A DNA stretch of 64,000 nt, taken from the NCBI RefSeq assembly GCF_016545825.1, contig NC_052617.1, positions 2,118,001 through 2,182,000 of the forward strand, read 5' to 3'. Below are positions 1 to 11,759 of the stretch, piece by piece. How positions within the stretch are numbered: the first letter of the stretch is position 1; each line of letters opens with the position of its first letter. The stretch is from Eucalyptus grandis. Lineage: Eukaryota; Streptophyta; Magnoliopsida; Myrtales; Myrtaceae. The notes beneath the pieces were generated by a model that saw nothing but the letters and a program-made list of their open reading frames with translations, did no database searches and was not told the DNA's origin. The translations under genes and the position numbers were made by a program.

Positions 1-29
1 TGAACACCCGTGCTATCACCAACCATGAT

Positions 30-560
30 ATGAATGACGTATTGTACAACTTTGTTACAAGATTCACAGGAAGCCCGAAGCACCGGTGGCAATCCCTTTC
101 GAACAAGACCAAACTTTCATTTCGATGTCACCCACTTTCAGCCATGCTATCACTCGTTATATCATGTCTTCGTGGGAAAACCCGGGGATCTCATAGAGAT
201 AAAAAAGAGAGAATTTTTCGGGAAGGCGATGCTGCTCCCTCCGGAGGAAACATCTTGATAAGCATTTTAAGGTAATGCTTCAAACCTTTTATCGTAGGAG
301 CAGAACCAAATCTGAAGCATGTTTTCCTTACTTCCATCCCAAAAGAACTATCCCATGGTTGAAAGATCATTCTCGGGAAAACAAAGGCAGATACGAATGT
401 TCCCTTGGGAGAAATACAGCAAGAGATCCACATATGTCTAGAAGAATTATGCTTAAAGCGCGTAATGGTGCAAACATACATCACGATGACAAACATCTAA
501 AAGAAGCCTCGCTCCCCGACAAGAGTTGAAGATCAAATGCTCCAAAAAAGACTGTGATGG
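30..560 (+). pseudogene. Caulimovirid coat-protein-region remnant
   Basis: This stretch lies immediately upstream of the zinc-finger segment, where the coat protein of caulimovirids is encoded. No frame stays open for more than about 80 codons, and open segments switch frame around 275. I see no diagnostic motif. The assignment rests on position only. Confidence 0.35.
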
Positions 561-563
561 AAC

Positions 564-806
564 ATGTGGCAAGTCCTCCCGCAAAAGAAACACTACAAGA
601 AGTTTTGGATAAAGAAATCCAAACACGGCTCCAAGCACTTCCGAAAGAAGAAGAAATGGCGATACCTACGCAAAAGAAAGGATCGCACAAGCCACAAAAA
701 ATCGAATCGTTGCTACATTTGCAACCGTAAAGGACATTTTGCCAAAAGTTGTCCTCAAGCGAGAAAAGGTCGAATCATCTTATCCATCATATTGAAAACG
801 AAATAG
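564..806 (+). pseudogene. Caulimovirid coat protein C-terminal segment with CCHC zinc finger
   Basis: The segment is very rich in Lys and Arg (several KKK and RKR runs) and then carries a zinc knuckle reading CYICNRKGHFAKSC, matching C-X2-C-X4-H-X4-C. In caulimovirids this motif near the coat protein C-terminus binds pregenomic RNA. The following frame, from about 749, overlaps its end, as expected for the boundary with the protease/RT polyprotein or for a frameshift inside a single polyprotein. Confidence 0.7.
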
Positions 807-1741
807 GTATTTCTCTTGAGAATGATGATATTGAATCCTTATTCTCTCGCGATGAAGAACCATCCGAACAAACTCTTTGTGCCATTCCCTCTTACCAAAC
901 TTCCGGAAACCGAGTCGGACTCGAGTCCGAAGATATTTTTCATATATCACCATCATCCTCGAACCAAACTTTGACATATTTTCAAGCCAAACTCATTGTC
1001 CACACTTCCCAGTCAAAATCCTCACCTCAAAGTTTGCCAAACCTATCACCTGTCATTGCTCTCATTGACACAGAGCAAGTTGTTCAATTCTTGACACCAA
1101 AATTCTGCCTCGAAGAATTTTGGACTCCCTACGTCCGATACTTCACCCCGCATCGGAGACACTTTCTCCACAAATGTCGGGACTACTCTCGTAACTATCC
1201 GTTCTTCCCGCAGTGCTCCATAACCGCAAAAGTTTTTGGATCTAACCTTCCCAATAAAGACCTAATAATTGGGTGGGACATTATGACTCAAATCTCCCAA
1301 ACTCAGATTATTCCCGGAAAAGGTCTTAGGCATAAAGATCAATTCTCTGAATTTGTCAATATCCGAGAGACTCTTTTCTATCCAAATGAGTCTACTAGAT
1401 CCGATTATGCAGAAGTTATTGGAATCTTGCTCGAATCCCATGCAGAATTTGCTCAAAAGTGCCCTCATCCTTTATGGCAAAACCCGAGTTCTTTGTTCGT
1501 CTTCCTTTTTTTGAAGAATGAAGACATAAACCCGACCAAGGCAAGCCATATGGGAATGAAGCCGGAACATTTAGTTCTAGCTCAAAGGAATGCTCGGAAC
1601 TCTTGCAACAAGGCCTTATTGAAGTTTCCGACTCACAATGGGCTTGTGAAGCCTTTTATGTCAATAAACGTGCCGAGCAAAACAGAGGAAAATGAGACCG
1701 GTAATCAATTACCAACCTCTCAATCTTTTCCTCCAAGATGA
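749..1741 (+). pseudogene. Caulimovirid protease region and start of the RT domain, frame broken
   Basis: An acidic linker is followed by ALIDTEQVVQFL at about 1055-1090, which corresponds to the retropepsin active site ALIDTG; the Gly is replaced by Glu. A downstream IIGWDIM stretch fits the second conserved part of such proteases. The frame loses RT homology near 1590-1690, where another frame takes over, so at least one frameshift separates protease from RT. The altered active site suggests a dead protease. Confidence 0.65.
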
Positions 1742-3203
1742 TAAATTCCCTTTACCATCTAGAGACTCTCTTTCAGATGGTTTAACCAAGGCCCACATCT
1801 ATTCCAAATTCGACCTCAAAGCCGGATTTTGGCGCTTGGGCATCCATCCCGAAGACAGATCCAAAACAGATTCTCGTATCCCGAACCAGCATTTCCAATG
1901 GAAAGTTCTTCCTTTTGGCCTAAAAGTAGCACCATCCCTTTTCCAAAAGGCCATGTGTCGCATTTTCCAACCAATTCTAGCAAGCGCGGCCGTATACATC
2001 GATGATATCCTGCTCTACAGTCCTGATGAGCAGTCACATTGTCAACTCCTTGAGCAGTTTGCAGAAATTATAAAAAAGCATGGTATTATGCTTTCCCAAA
2101 GGAAGATGAATATTGCCCAGACAGAAATTGAATTTCTTGGTATGCACCTTAGCAAAGGTACATACTACCCAGGGTCGCATATAGCTCAAGAACTATTGAA
2201 GTTTCCTCAGGACAATTTCACAACAAAGCAAGTTCAGCAATTTCTTGGGATAATCAATTATCTTAGGGTCTTTGTCCCAAATATTGCGAAACTTCTGATC
2301 CCTTTGCAATCCATGCTAAAGAAGAATTCCCCACCTTGGGGAAAAACTCAGACCAAAGCAGTAGCAGAACTTAAGGAGATTATGCAAAATCTCCCACCAT
2401 TACAAATACCATCAACAGGCAAAAGAATTCTTCAAACTGACGCCAGTGATGAATACCGGCAGTTGTCCTCTTTGAAGAACTCGATGGTAAGAGACTCCTC
2501 TCGTGCCCATAAAAGTGGAAAGTTTTCCCAAGCTGAAATGCATTACCATTCTACTTTCAAAGAAATCTTAGCAATCAAAAATGGAATCAAAAAATTCGAG
2601 TTCCACCTCATTGGCCACCATTTTCTGGTAGAATTAGACATGGCATCTTTCCCTCAGATGACCAAGTTTAAACAAAAACAGATTCCAAACTCCCAATTGC
2701 TTCGATGGGCTGAATGGTTTTCAAAATATTCCTTCGAAACTAAGCATATTCCTGGAAAGAAGAATGTGCTTGCTGATTTCTTATCAAGACCAAAGGCACC
2801 AGCCGAGATCAACATGTATATCAAAAGGCCAGCGTTCCATATGCTCAACCATGGAGTAAAATACAAAATTGAGAACATCAGGGATTTGCAAAGCTGGAAA
2901 TATCCCCAAGAGATTATTCAACAAATCCAGAACGACAGCCTCACTGAAAATTTGGAGAACCTCATGTGGCAAAGCCATACAGACCTATTCAGGTTCAATG
3001 GAGGTTCGATTCTCTATCCTTTTGGGTTAAACATGAATTATCCATTCATTCATCCTCTTATCTGGAAAGAAGATGATTTTCCCCTAACAGCTCAAACGTT
3101 ATTATGGTACTTAACCAATAAGTACCTAATAGCCTTTGAAATCCCAACCCGGAAGATTCATTGCGAACCTCACAAGGATATTCTTGCTCGGAAGAAACAT
3201 TGA
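1692..3203 (+). pseudogene. Caulimovirid reverse transcriptase and RNase H
   Basis: The 503-codon frame has the RT palm motifs: KMRPVINYQPLN at the start of the visible domain, FDLKAGFWRL (codons about 40-50), LPFGLKVAPSLFQ and the catalytic YIDD box at 1995-2006 followed by ILLYS. RNase H begins near QTDASDEY at about 2433-2456 and ends near ADFLSRP at about 2780. In the virus these copy pregenomic RNA into DNA. The start codon is internal, since RT homology begins upstream in another frame. Around 2455-2500 the expected RNase H sequence is disturbed, consistent with local indels. Confidence 0.85.
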
Positions 3204-4020
3204 AAAAGAATGTGATAGAAATCTTTTAGAATTTCTAAATTGGTTCTATCATCCTACATGTTGGAAACAAGACTTGGAAAAAAGAACTGAGATCCATGAC
3301 ACCGAGATCCTCGAAGTCCATACCATCCTATTTTTCCGACGCCCTTGGAATTTTTAAAAATAATGGTAGTATTCTTGATGCACCTCGGAAATAGGAACTA
3401 CGACTTACAAACCTAATCGAACAGCCGAGAATCCCGGATTCATAAATCTTATCCTAGATCTGTTCGAATTTGTGAACGGAATATCGAGAACTCCAGAGAA
3501 TCCTATGCCGGAAAACAAAACCATTCCCGAAGACGTTTGGAATAATGCACCCACTACATGGGATCATTATGACCTAGCACCGAGGCTAGGAAGCACCGGG
3601 ACAATACGAGACAAGCATCATCATCCCAAGAGCCTGAAATGACAAACGAAGACGACATTGTCCAATCCACCCAAGACCCCTATGCACGCTTTGGAGGACC
3701 TCTGTCCCAAGACCCCTACGAACAATTCCAAAGCATGGACACATCCTTTTATGCAGAACCATCCAACTGGCCTCAACCAAGGATTGTTAACCTTCAGCAA
3801 GATGAAGATACAAACCGGGCTGAAGAAGAAGCATCACATTTGGCTCATGAACAAGCATCCTCATCACGAAGGCTGAATCGATCCTCTCACCAGAAGACCT
3901 TGAAGCCCTTGAACAAAAATACGAGGCACATCTCCTAGAAGAAAACTCGGATGATTCGGTTTGCCTACAATGCCCGAGACGGACGAGACCGTTGAGTCCG
4001 TACATTTTTCACTTTGTAGC
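3136..4020 (+). pseudogene. Caulimovirid region downstream of RNase H, no recognisable domain
   Basis: Short open segments occur at 3136-3357 and 3639-3938. The second is rich in Gln, Glu and Ser. In some caulimovirids the translational transactivator or a protein of unknown function lies here. I see no diagnostic motif, so the assignment is by position. Confidence 0.3.
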
Positions 4021-4174
4021 AAATCACTGTTCACTTTTCTTGTAGCACTAGGCTAGGGAAAGTACTCACGCACCGTCTTTGTTCATATGTGTTCGAATAA
4101 TTCCCTTTCGGTGCCTGTTTGTTCCGGACCCGTGAGCTAGGTCCCTATGAGTGTCCTTGTGACCTCTTATTGCC

Positions 4175-4182
4175 TATATAAG
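4175..4182 (+). promoter_or_regulatory. TATA box of a caulimovirid-like pregenomic RNA promoter
   Basis: TATATAAG is followed by a purine-rich stretch (gcaaggaggg) and sits downstream of the last coding remnants, where caulimovirids place the promoter for terminally redundant pregenomic RNA. The context cctatataaggcaagg resembles known badnavirus and caulimovirus promoters. Whether it is active cannot be told from sequence. Confidence 0.55.
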
Positions 4183-4365
4183 GCAAGGAGGGTGTAATGT
4201 TTGAGCGAGTCCTCAAGTAAAGTGTGTGCTTTGTGAAAATCTCCATGGCTTTCTAAATCCCTTCTCTTCTCCAGCCTGGTAGGATTTCGCAAATTTGCCA
4301 TGTCTGGTTCTCTTCTGTAAGGTTCTGTTGGGATAGTGGCGAAAATGGATGTCTGTGGTGGCGGA

Positions 4366-7014
4366 GATTTCTCATGCAATCAGAGTTTTTCAGCAAATTA
4401 AATCAGAGAATGGCTAATTTGGCTCGAGAAATTAGTAGGCCCGCTTTTAGTCATGCTTTTGGGACTAAAGTTGGTTCTATTGACAAGTGAAGATGTGAAT
4501 TGAAGTGTGGTGACATTGGATTAATTTTATGGACTTCAATTTGATTCAATTGGAAGAGAATCGAGTGGAATTGAAGAAGTTGTTGTACAATAATTTTATG
4601 TCCCGGCGGAAAATGAAATTGAACCCATTGGAAAAGGTTGTGGAGGATTGGCTGAGTGGAATGTGATGTCATCTTAGGTCATGGTAGTTGGGGCAAATGA
4701 AGAAGAAGTTGACAAGTGGAGGGTTGAGATCTAACCCCAAAAAGGTGGGCTATCAACATCATCTTTTTCATTTGAACTTGGAGGAGAGAGAGAGAGGAGA
4801 ATTGGCCGGTTGAACTAGCAACCCTTCGTCCGACCTTCACCCGCTCGACGCTGCTGCACGTCGCCGTGCCGCTCGTCCGCACGCGAGGCTCCACTCGCCA
4901 GTCAGTCGTCGCATCGCCTCCACCCGAACTCCAGCGCCGTTGTTGCTCCTCGCCAACCGCTTGCTCACCATTCGCCACCACCGTCGGGCCAGGGAGTCGC
5001 CGCCAGCCTCCGCTCGAGCAGTTGCCGCCCCTCTCCGTCGTTCCTCTGCCCGAACTAGTACCAGATCAGCCCCTTCTCGGCCTCAACTAGCAGCTCGCCG
5101 AGTGGGTATTGCAGCCCGGTTTTGGCCCATTTTGGCCGGCTTCCTGACCCCAAATGCTTGGCCTGCTTTGAGGAAAGTTGTTCCCCTCGGCGTCCCCGTC
5201 CTTTTGGTCCGCTCGGCTCACTAATCCGGTGAGTTTAGTTCACTAAATCTCTATTAGAGGGTTAATTATGCTTTAGGTGTGCTTAGCTTAAGTTAATTAA
5301 GCTTAGGTGGTTAGTTTCATTTATTTAAGTATAGATTAGATTGAGGTATTTAATTAACTTAAAGTGTGTATAATTTAGGGCTAAGTAGGTTATTATTAAT
5401 ATAAGCATTGATGTGACTTAAAGGAATTTATTTTTTATTTAAATAAATGTTTCGAAATTATTGAATTATTTAATAATATATTATATTGCGAAAATTATTA
5501 AAATATTATTATTTAATTAATTTTCGGAATAAATTTAATTATTTATTAAATTCTGAAAATTATTTCGGGACCTTATTTTCTCAGAATTTTGCGTTGATCG
5601 CTGTTGTGTATTCGGATTTTGAAATTGATGGTTGGATATTATAAATTGAGTGTGGATTGTGAAAATTATGGATATTATTATTTAATTAATTTTCGAAATA
5701 AATTTAATTATTTAATAAATTCCGAAAATTATTTCGAAACCCTAAATTCTCATAATTTCGCGATGATCGCTGCTGTATATTCAGATTATTAATTTGATGA
5801 GTGGATATTGCAAATTGAGTGATGATTTGTGTAATTGATTACTGAATTGTGAAACTGAGTGGTGATTGTGAGAAGTATATAATTTCTTCATAAAATCCCG
5901 AGTGTCAAGCTTGACACCGAAAATGGATTTTAAGTATTATATCAAGCAGTGGGGTTTGAAAAAGAATGGTGTTAGTTTTTCTGGTTCGAATCCGATTGTG
6001 TACCCATTCACACAACTACTTTCTTAGATGTTTTTAATATGAAGAAAAATGGCCGCGATCACTATTTTAAGTGGAAGCATTGAGTGAAACGCAAAGTGTC
6101 TTGGGGTCGAGTATGATTTTGTTGTGTGATAATTAAGAGAAATTTTTCTTGGGCTGTTGAGCCGGACTTGCCCTTATATGGGATGCCCACGTAGTGGTTG
6201 CGGGTCGCAGTTGATTCTGGGCCCATGCTCCTTCGGGAATGCCGTCGAGGTACTGACGAAGCCGTGCTCCAAGATGGTGAGACAATGCTTGGCTATATGC
6301 CAGTAGATAGCCGAACTGCGAGTAGGCTATGCCCTTGTGTGGCAGTGAATAACAATTGGAATGCATGTTGAGTGTTATTGACAGGTCGGATTATGGGACG
6401 GAATCGTGTGCCATGGTTTAGGACGTATCATAACGATTTGGTCTTATAATCCGGACTCCTGTGGTTGTTCGAAATGATATTGTTGGCATTCCAGTGGTTT
6501 AAGTTCCTATTACTATCTATGATTGAGTGATTTGAATTGTGCTAACTTGTAGGAAGGAACTGAGGCAAGGTAAATCCTCTGTGTGGTGTGGCTAGGCCAC
6601 CTTTGGGCGTATTTTCTTTCTAATAGGGGTTTAGGGGATTGAACTTGTTGAGACAATATCTCACCCCGTTGTGGGCCAAAATTTTAGGACCGTAGATGGT
6701 GGAACCCCTGGAGGCTAATCAATCAAAAGTGGGATCGAAGAGCGAGTCCGACTAGTGGTCATAGGACTGATCCCTTTTGTAGGCTGCCCCTTTTTGGTAT
6801 ATATGTAAACCCTAGTGTAGTTACCTTTAAAAGCATGTTTGCTTATGAAAGAGTTGGTTTCCTGCTTTCCTATCCCGTGAGTTTTTGTCAGAGGTTTTAT
6901 AATACGTTCCGCTTGCGCAATAATAAATGAATGTGGTCAGGCGACACTACAGGGAATGTCGCATTTGCATGACCATAGCGGGATGTTGGCGCACTCGAGG
7001 ATCGGGGCATGACA
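4366..7014 (+). mobile_element. 5'-truncated LTR (solo) of the large Gypsy family
   Basis: The sequence aligns by eye with the LTRs at 15716-18613 and 22725-25572, starting about 585 bases inside them and ending with the same terminal gacA at 7014. It shares the tgtggtgacattgg and cttgcgcaataataaa blocks. The first part of the LTR is missing and the caulimovirid lies directly upstream, so the junction at about 4355-4366 is a rearrangement or deletion point. It carries only one unit of the 59-bp repeat that occurs three and two times in the other LTRs. It looks older than they do. Confidence 0.8.
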
Positions 7015-7097
7015 ATTATTGTTTCTTTTGTGATGCGACAAAAAGGAGGAGAAAATGCAAAAAAAAAAAAAAAAAAAGCAAAACACTAGATGAAGAT
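7015..7097 (+). repeat. Sirevirus-like polypurine tract and A-rich segment
   Basis: A tract aaaaaggaggagaaaatgc is followed by about 19 adenines. Purine tracts of this type are found upstream of the 3' LTR in Sirevirus-type Copia elements. It is interrupted by the solo LTR that begins at 7098. Confidence 0.4.
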
Positions 7098-8334
7098 TGA
7101 TGATGCTAGTATGAACACCTAAGAAGAGGTGAATAGGTATTAAAAAGAAATCTTAACAAATAAATGCGGAATAAAATAAATTGCAAGCAAAGTCTGAATA
7201 AGGATTAGAGTATGATAAACGAGCCACCAGATTTCTGGTAGATGTTCAGAATATGTTATGCGATGAAACGGACTTCTGAAATAACCTGTAAGTATGCAAT
7301 AGACTTGAAGAAGAGTTAAGAGAAGAGAATGTTGCATACGAAATTTATAGTAGTTCGGTTTATATCAAGCCTACGTTTACTCTCCCATGCTAACAGCCTT
7401 CTGGCTAGATTCCATTATATGATCAATAAAAGATTACAACTTTGAGTGCAAACACTTAGTGATAGATCGCACAATCTCGCTAAGTCACTCTTTTGATATT
7501 TCTCTCATGATCACAAACGTTTAAGCTCATGAAAGACAAGTGTATGATTGAAGTTCGCTTGGACTTTGGAATTATAAATTCTACGTTCCGTCTCTTACTT
7601 ACTCATCGGTCCTTGATCTCCTTAAATACTCCTCCACTTCCAAATTAGCCGTTGGATAGTATCTAAAGGATCGTCCTCCAATCTACCCATTGGACAAATC
7701 TATATCAAGAAGATTTAGTAGCCGTTGAGTAACAAAAGCAGAATCTCAAATTGATTATGATCGCTCATACAAATAGAATCTTCGTTTCCATAAGTAAAGT
7801 TTCTTCATTTAGAAAGTTCTTGTCTTCAAGATCCAATTGTCAATCAATTAGATTGAGTCAATCAAATCTATCTTGATGTAGAATCCAAACTAGATCACTA
7901 GCCATTATACATTTTGGGCTTATGTTACGTTCTGTCAAATTGTCACATTCTGAACATGCTTCGTTCTGAATCTACTATATTTTGAACTTGTGTCTCGTTA
8001 TGGACCTTGTCACGTTCTAGACTTGTATCTTGTTTTATATGTAAAGTCTGAGAGTGTTCTATCTGAAGTAGAGTATGAGTGTCTTCCGTTTGAAATAGAC
8101 TTTACAATATGGACGTAAGTCTGAACATATTCTGTTTCTGAACATATTTAGCCTTAAAGTCTGAACATAGTCTGAATAAGTTCAACTTCAGCATATAGTC
8201 TATATTTTGGTTCTTTCAAGTATATCCTTTACACGTCCTATTATCTGCATAATCTATTACTCAACCATTAAACATGTTAATAGTCTTTGATTTATTTTGT
8301 CATCTTCAAAACATCATAAGTGATTTCCCTAACA
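7098..8334 (-). mobile_element. Solo LTR, Copia type, TSD AAGAT
   Basis: The segment starts TGATG and ends CCCTAACA (reverse strand TGTTAGGG-like start), with the direct repeat AAGAT at 7093-7097 and 8335-8339. It is homologous to the solo LTR at 25813-26916: both share gctagtatgaac, the gtttaagctc block, and the end catcataag-gatttccctaaca. No internal coding region is attached, so it is a solo LTR left by recombination. It is inserted in an older Sirevirus-like element, whose sequence resumes at 8335. Confidence 0.85.
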
Positions 8335-8339
8335 AAGAT

Positions 8340-9375
8340 CTTTTGTGATCTTGCTCAGGAGAAGCTATATAAAAATATGAAGTTTTCTTAAATTTATTCT
8401 TATCTTGAACTTCTTTAATCAAAGTTTCTTTGCAAATCTTATTCACTTTAATTAGCTCGATATTCTATAAGAAGTTTGTAATTATGTTTACTATATCAGC
8501 AAACATTCTTATAGAATTCACATTGCGCCTTATCTAAAATCTTGCTTTCAATAGAGCTATTTGATTATTAAATATTTTCAAAATCTTTTGTTAAGTTCTG
8601 CTCGGAAAGTTTTGTTATCATAAAAAAGATGGAAATTGTTAAGGAAATTTCCCAAATTGATTTTGACGATTGACAAAACTTATCCGGAATAAAGACTTTG
8701 ATTCTTATAACAAGTATTTTTCAGGTAGAAAGTTTGATGGGATCATATGTTATCAATTAAAACTAGAATCGTGACTTGAATATTTCCTTCCTTATGTGTT
8801 CTGTCAAATGGTTAGGAAGGAAATAATATCCTCGTGCAACGGCTAGTAACGATGGATTGAATTCCTACCATATTTATAAGGAGTTTCAAAAGGAAAGTCT
8901 TCCTAATATTTATTGGAGATTCAACTTTCTTGTAACAATGTATTTGAGGCAAAATATACTCGATTTATGGAAACTCAAACTGCTGGATGGGTGGTAGATA
9001 TTATGAGAAGCATCAATCTCAGCGATGCTGAAGCAATCGGATTTTCTCAACTAGATCCAAGTGAATGGGTATACTGGCTAGATAAGTCCTCTTGGAGATA
9101 TGTTTAACAGTCAACTTTGATTAGGAGGAGTATAAGAGGAGGTTTCGAAGCTGAAGGAAGAGAATTTGTATTCAAGAGAATTGAAGTTTTTAATTCCAAA
9201 GTCTGAAGAGTGTTTTGTGATCTTATACTTTCGTCTGCATGAGCATTATTGTTTAATTATTTAGAGGTTAAGAGTGTGTAGGGAGTTATACACACAAGCT
9301 TAAGTGCTTATAGGTCATATATTGTAACCTCTGATCGGTTCTTATTAGTAAATTCCAGCTGATAGGCCGTAGCGT
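8340..9375 (+). mobile_element. Sirevirus-like Copia remnant: 3' untranslated part and partial 3' LTR
   Basis: An LTR-like start TGTTAAGGAAATTTCCC at 8638 follows a purine-rich stretch. Downstream, the block ggttcttattagtaaattccagc and a gataggccg motif at about 9340-9370 are typical of the late part of Sirevirus LTRs. The far end is missing or replaced at about 9375 by another repeat family. A 64-codon open stretch at 8913-9107 is inside the LTR and has no recognised homology. Confidence 0.5.
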
Positions 9376-9690
9376 GAGAGAGGTTTCTCGCAAACTCACT
9401 GATGCCCACCCATTGAAGCCAATGTTTCACGTAAGTGTTAGCCTAGCTTCTCGTGACCACATATCAATTATTATTTGATCATTTGGGTCATGATTGGTGC
9501 TTTCTCTCTTGTACAAAGTCTATCTACAGCAATAGTGATTAGTCAACGATTCTCAATCTGAATTGTTTTTCTCTCATTTGGGTATTTAATCCAATCCTAT
9601 TTAATAACTAGCAATCATTGCATAAGGCGTCACCTCTCAGGCGCATCTTGGTTTGACTTTGGGAGATGTAGCCATTTTCTCAGTGATTTT
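9376..9690 (+). repeat. Dispersed repeat shared with 28590-28860 and in part with 59220-59350
   Basis: The blocks gaaactcac-type, tgcccacc-cattgaa, ggtcatgattggtgct and cattgcataagg recur in the same order at 28590-28860 in diverged form, and the last part again near 59220-59350. There is no coding potential. Together with 10670-10920 and 11650-11760 it marks a flank duplicated along with a BAHD gene. Confidence 0.6.
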
Positions 9691-10660
9691 CAATGAAGGT
9701 GTATTTCTGGAAAGCAGGTAGCGTTTGGACTTTTGATTTTGATGAATACTTTATAAAACAACTTTGAAGTTCAAATAGGAAAAGGAAAAAATAATAGAAA
9801 AAAAAAACAAAAAAAGAGAGGAAGTCAACTCGATGACCACAGGCAGAGAGGGTAGGTAAGCGTTGACCGGTGACCATAGACCGCCGGCCAGGCAACCCGC
9901 ATGCAACAGAGCTTAGGCAAGCAAAGCTCAGCGACCGGCGAAATAACTCAGCGAGACAAGCGTCGACTAACCACAACAAAGCTAGACACAGCTCGGCGAA
10001 GCCCAACACTCGCACATCTGCGAAGGTCGATTGTTTTTACAGAGCTCAGTGAAGCTCGGAGCCCCTAGGCGAGGGCCGTGAGGTCGAGCAAACCCCAGGC
10101 AAGTGAATCAACACTGAGGTCGCGCGACTTCGAGCTTCGCATATCTGGCCTTCTGACCATCGGGCTTCCTAGATTTAGCTTTTCGACACCCATGCAAACC
10201 TAGGCAAGTGCTGCCGAGGTCGCACAAGCCAAGCAAAGCAACGCCTGATGCCGTACGATCTCAAGCGAGCCAGATATCCACTCTGGCATCACGCAAGCGA
10301 GGCTATGGGTAGCCGAGGCCACATGACCCAGGCGATGCAACGCCGATGTTGTGCGACCCCTCACCGGCATCCGTCCAACTCCCAGCTCTAGATCTGCAGG
10401 TTGGAGATGGACGGCGCGAAGGCAAGACTGAAATAATGAAATATAAGTAGGGGCAATTTTGAAAGAAAATAATTCATTAACCTCAAATTCAGTTTTTCAA
10501 AAATGATGAAAATTTAAGGTAGCCTGCCTTGGGTTTTCAGCTTTGCCCACACTAGTATTTACCTTAGGTGGTCCAAAAGAAAATTACCGAACACCTCTGC
10601 TTTTTTTCCCATGAGACTTTAAAGGTCAAATGTCTATTGGAAAAGCTGAACAAAACTCAC
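9690..10660. repeat. GC-rich repetitive insert without recognised genes
   Basis: This segment is absent from the paralogous flank at about 28860-28915. It has an A-rich stretch at 9780-9815 and then about 600 bases of imperfect gcgaggtcg/caagc motifs with no long frame. The ends near 9700 (ggtgtatttctgg) and 10590 (accgaacacctctgc) may be degenerate inverted repeats, which would make it a transposon. I could not define a target-site duplication. Confidence 0.4.
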
Positions 10661-10923
10661 CCTAAGTATATGTAATTTCTCATCCAATCTTATTTTACAA
10701 CTTATCCAAACAACCAAATGACAACTTGAGTTATGACCGAGTCTTTGAAATTTGGATTTAATGACATAAGATTAATCGAGTCTGATGAGTTCTCGTAATG
10801 TTTATCTTAACTCACCTAATTTTTCAAATACTAAAAACACGGTTTTGACTCAATTTGTTTAGAGGAAACAAGAAATGACAAAAGTAGAGACAAAACGACA
10901 AATTAGAGCCAAGAAATCACATA

Positions 10924-11646
10924 GGGGCTGCATGTTTTCGTTTCTTTTTTTCTGTTTAAGACAGAAATTTTGTTTTTTTGTTTCGGGAACAAAAAAAGAA
11001 CAGAAACGCGTTTGTTTGCGTTTTTGTTCAAAATCTGATTTTTTGTTCTCGGAACACAAAAAGAACAGAAATGAGAAACAAAAAAAAATTGTTTCTTGTT
11101 CCATAAACACTTTTGAAGAAACACTTCTTCTCTCTCTTCTCTTTTCTTCTTCTTTTCTTCTTCTTTTTTTCTTTGGCCGGTCGCTGGCCTCGGCCATGGC
11201 CGGCGACCGGCCGTCGAGGGCCGGCGACGCTGTCGAGGGTCGGCGATGCTCGGCCTCGCCAAATCTGGGCGAGGCCAAGCTCGCCCAGCGGCCGGCGAGG
11301 CCGAGCCTCGCCCAACCACGGCGAGGCTCGGCCTCGGGGGCCGATGAGCCTCGCTGTGGCTGGGCGAGGCTGCCGCCCCATTGGCCGATCGCGGAGGCCG
11401 GCGACCGGCCGAAAGAAGAAAAAATAAAAAGAAAGGAAAAAGGAAAAAAAAAAAAATTTAAAAATTAAAAAAAAAAAAAAAAAAAAAAATGATATAAATT
11501 TACCAAATGTGTTTCTATTCATTTTTATTACCGGAACAAGTTTACCAAACGCATCTTTCTGGTCAAAAATTGTTCCCCCGAAACAGAAACACTTTTTTCT
11601 ATTTACGTTCCATGGAATTTTTAACGAAACGTTACCAAACGCGCCC
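10924..11646. mobile_element. Non-autonomous DNA transposon (723 bp), TSD ATA, with empty-site paralogue
   Basis: The ends are imperfect inverted repeats of about 21 bases: GGGGCTGCATGTTTTCG on the left, and on the right the reverse complement of GGGCGCGTTTGGTAACG. ATA is duplicated at 10921-10923 and 11647-11649. The paralogous site at about 29131-29137 (gatcataatac) has a single ATA and no insert, which confirms the boundaries. The interior has a GC-rich core (gcgaggc motifs) between T-rich and A-rich arms, and the opposite-strand open frames there are composition artefacts. A 3-bp TSD fits Harbinger or CACTA; the superfamily is unresolved. Confidence 0.75.
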
Positions 11647-11759
11647 ATAATATCTTTGTAAAATCCTCTTTTTTTTTTTTTATCGTTCGCCCCTGTAAAT
11701 AGGATAGAATAGTTCGTGTAAAAACTATGAAAGTTTCAATATCGCAATCAATTGAAAAG

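Larger units (their letters stand above)
1..4360 (+). mobile_element. Endogenous caulimovirid (integrated plant pararetrovirus), decayed, left end outside window
   Basis: The order of recognisable parts is coat-protein-like basic region with a CCHC zinc finger (about 560-800), a retropepsin-like aspartic protease region (about 1040-1300), reverse transcriptase (about 1690-2400), RNase H (about 2430-2800), a less conserved downstream region and a TATA-containing promoter-like segment near 4175. This order, with no integrase, is that of family Caulimoviridae. No LTRs bound it. The right end abuts a truncated Gypsy LTR at about 4360. Reading frames are interrupted several times, so this is a fossil. 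Genus is not settled; a Florendovirus- or Petuvirus-like element is possible. Confidence 0.8.

Noticed and set aside
8913..9107. 64-codon frame as a small gene
   Set aside because: It lies in a Sirevirus-like LTR remnant and shows no recognisable homology.
11028..11648. 206-codon minus-strand frame and several overlapping ones
   Set aside because: They arise from homopolymer arms and a GC-rich core of a transposon. The products are low-complexity Lys/Phe/Arg/Ala runs.
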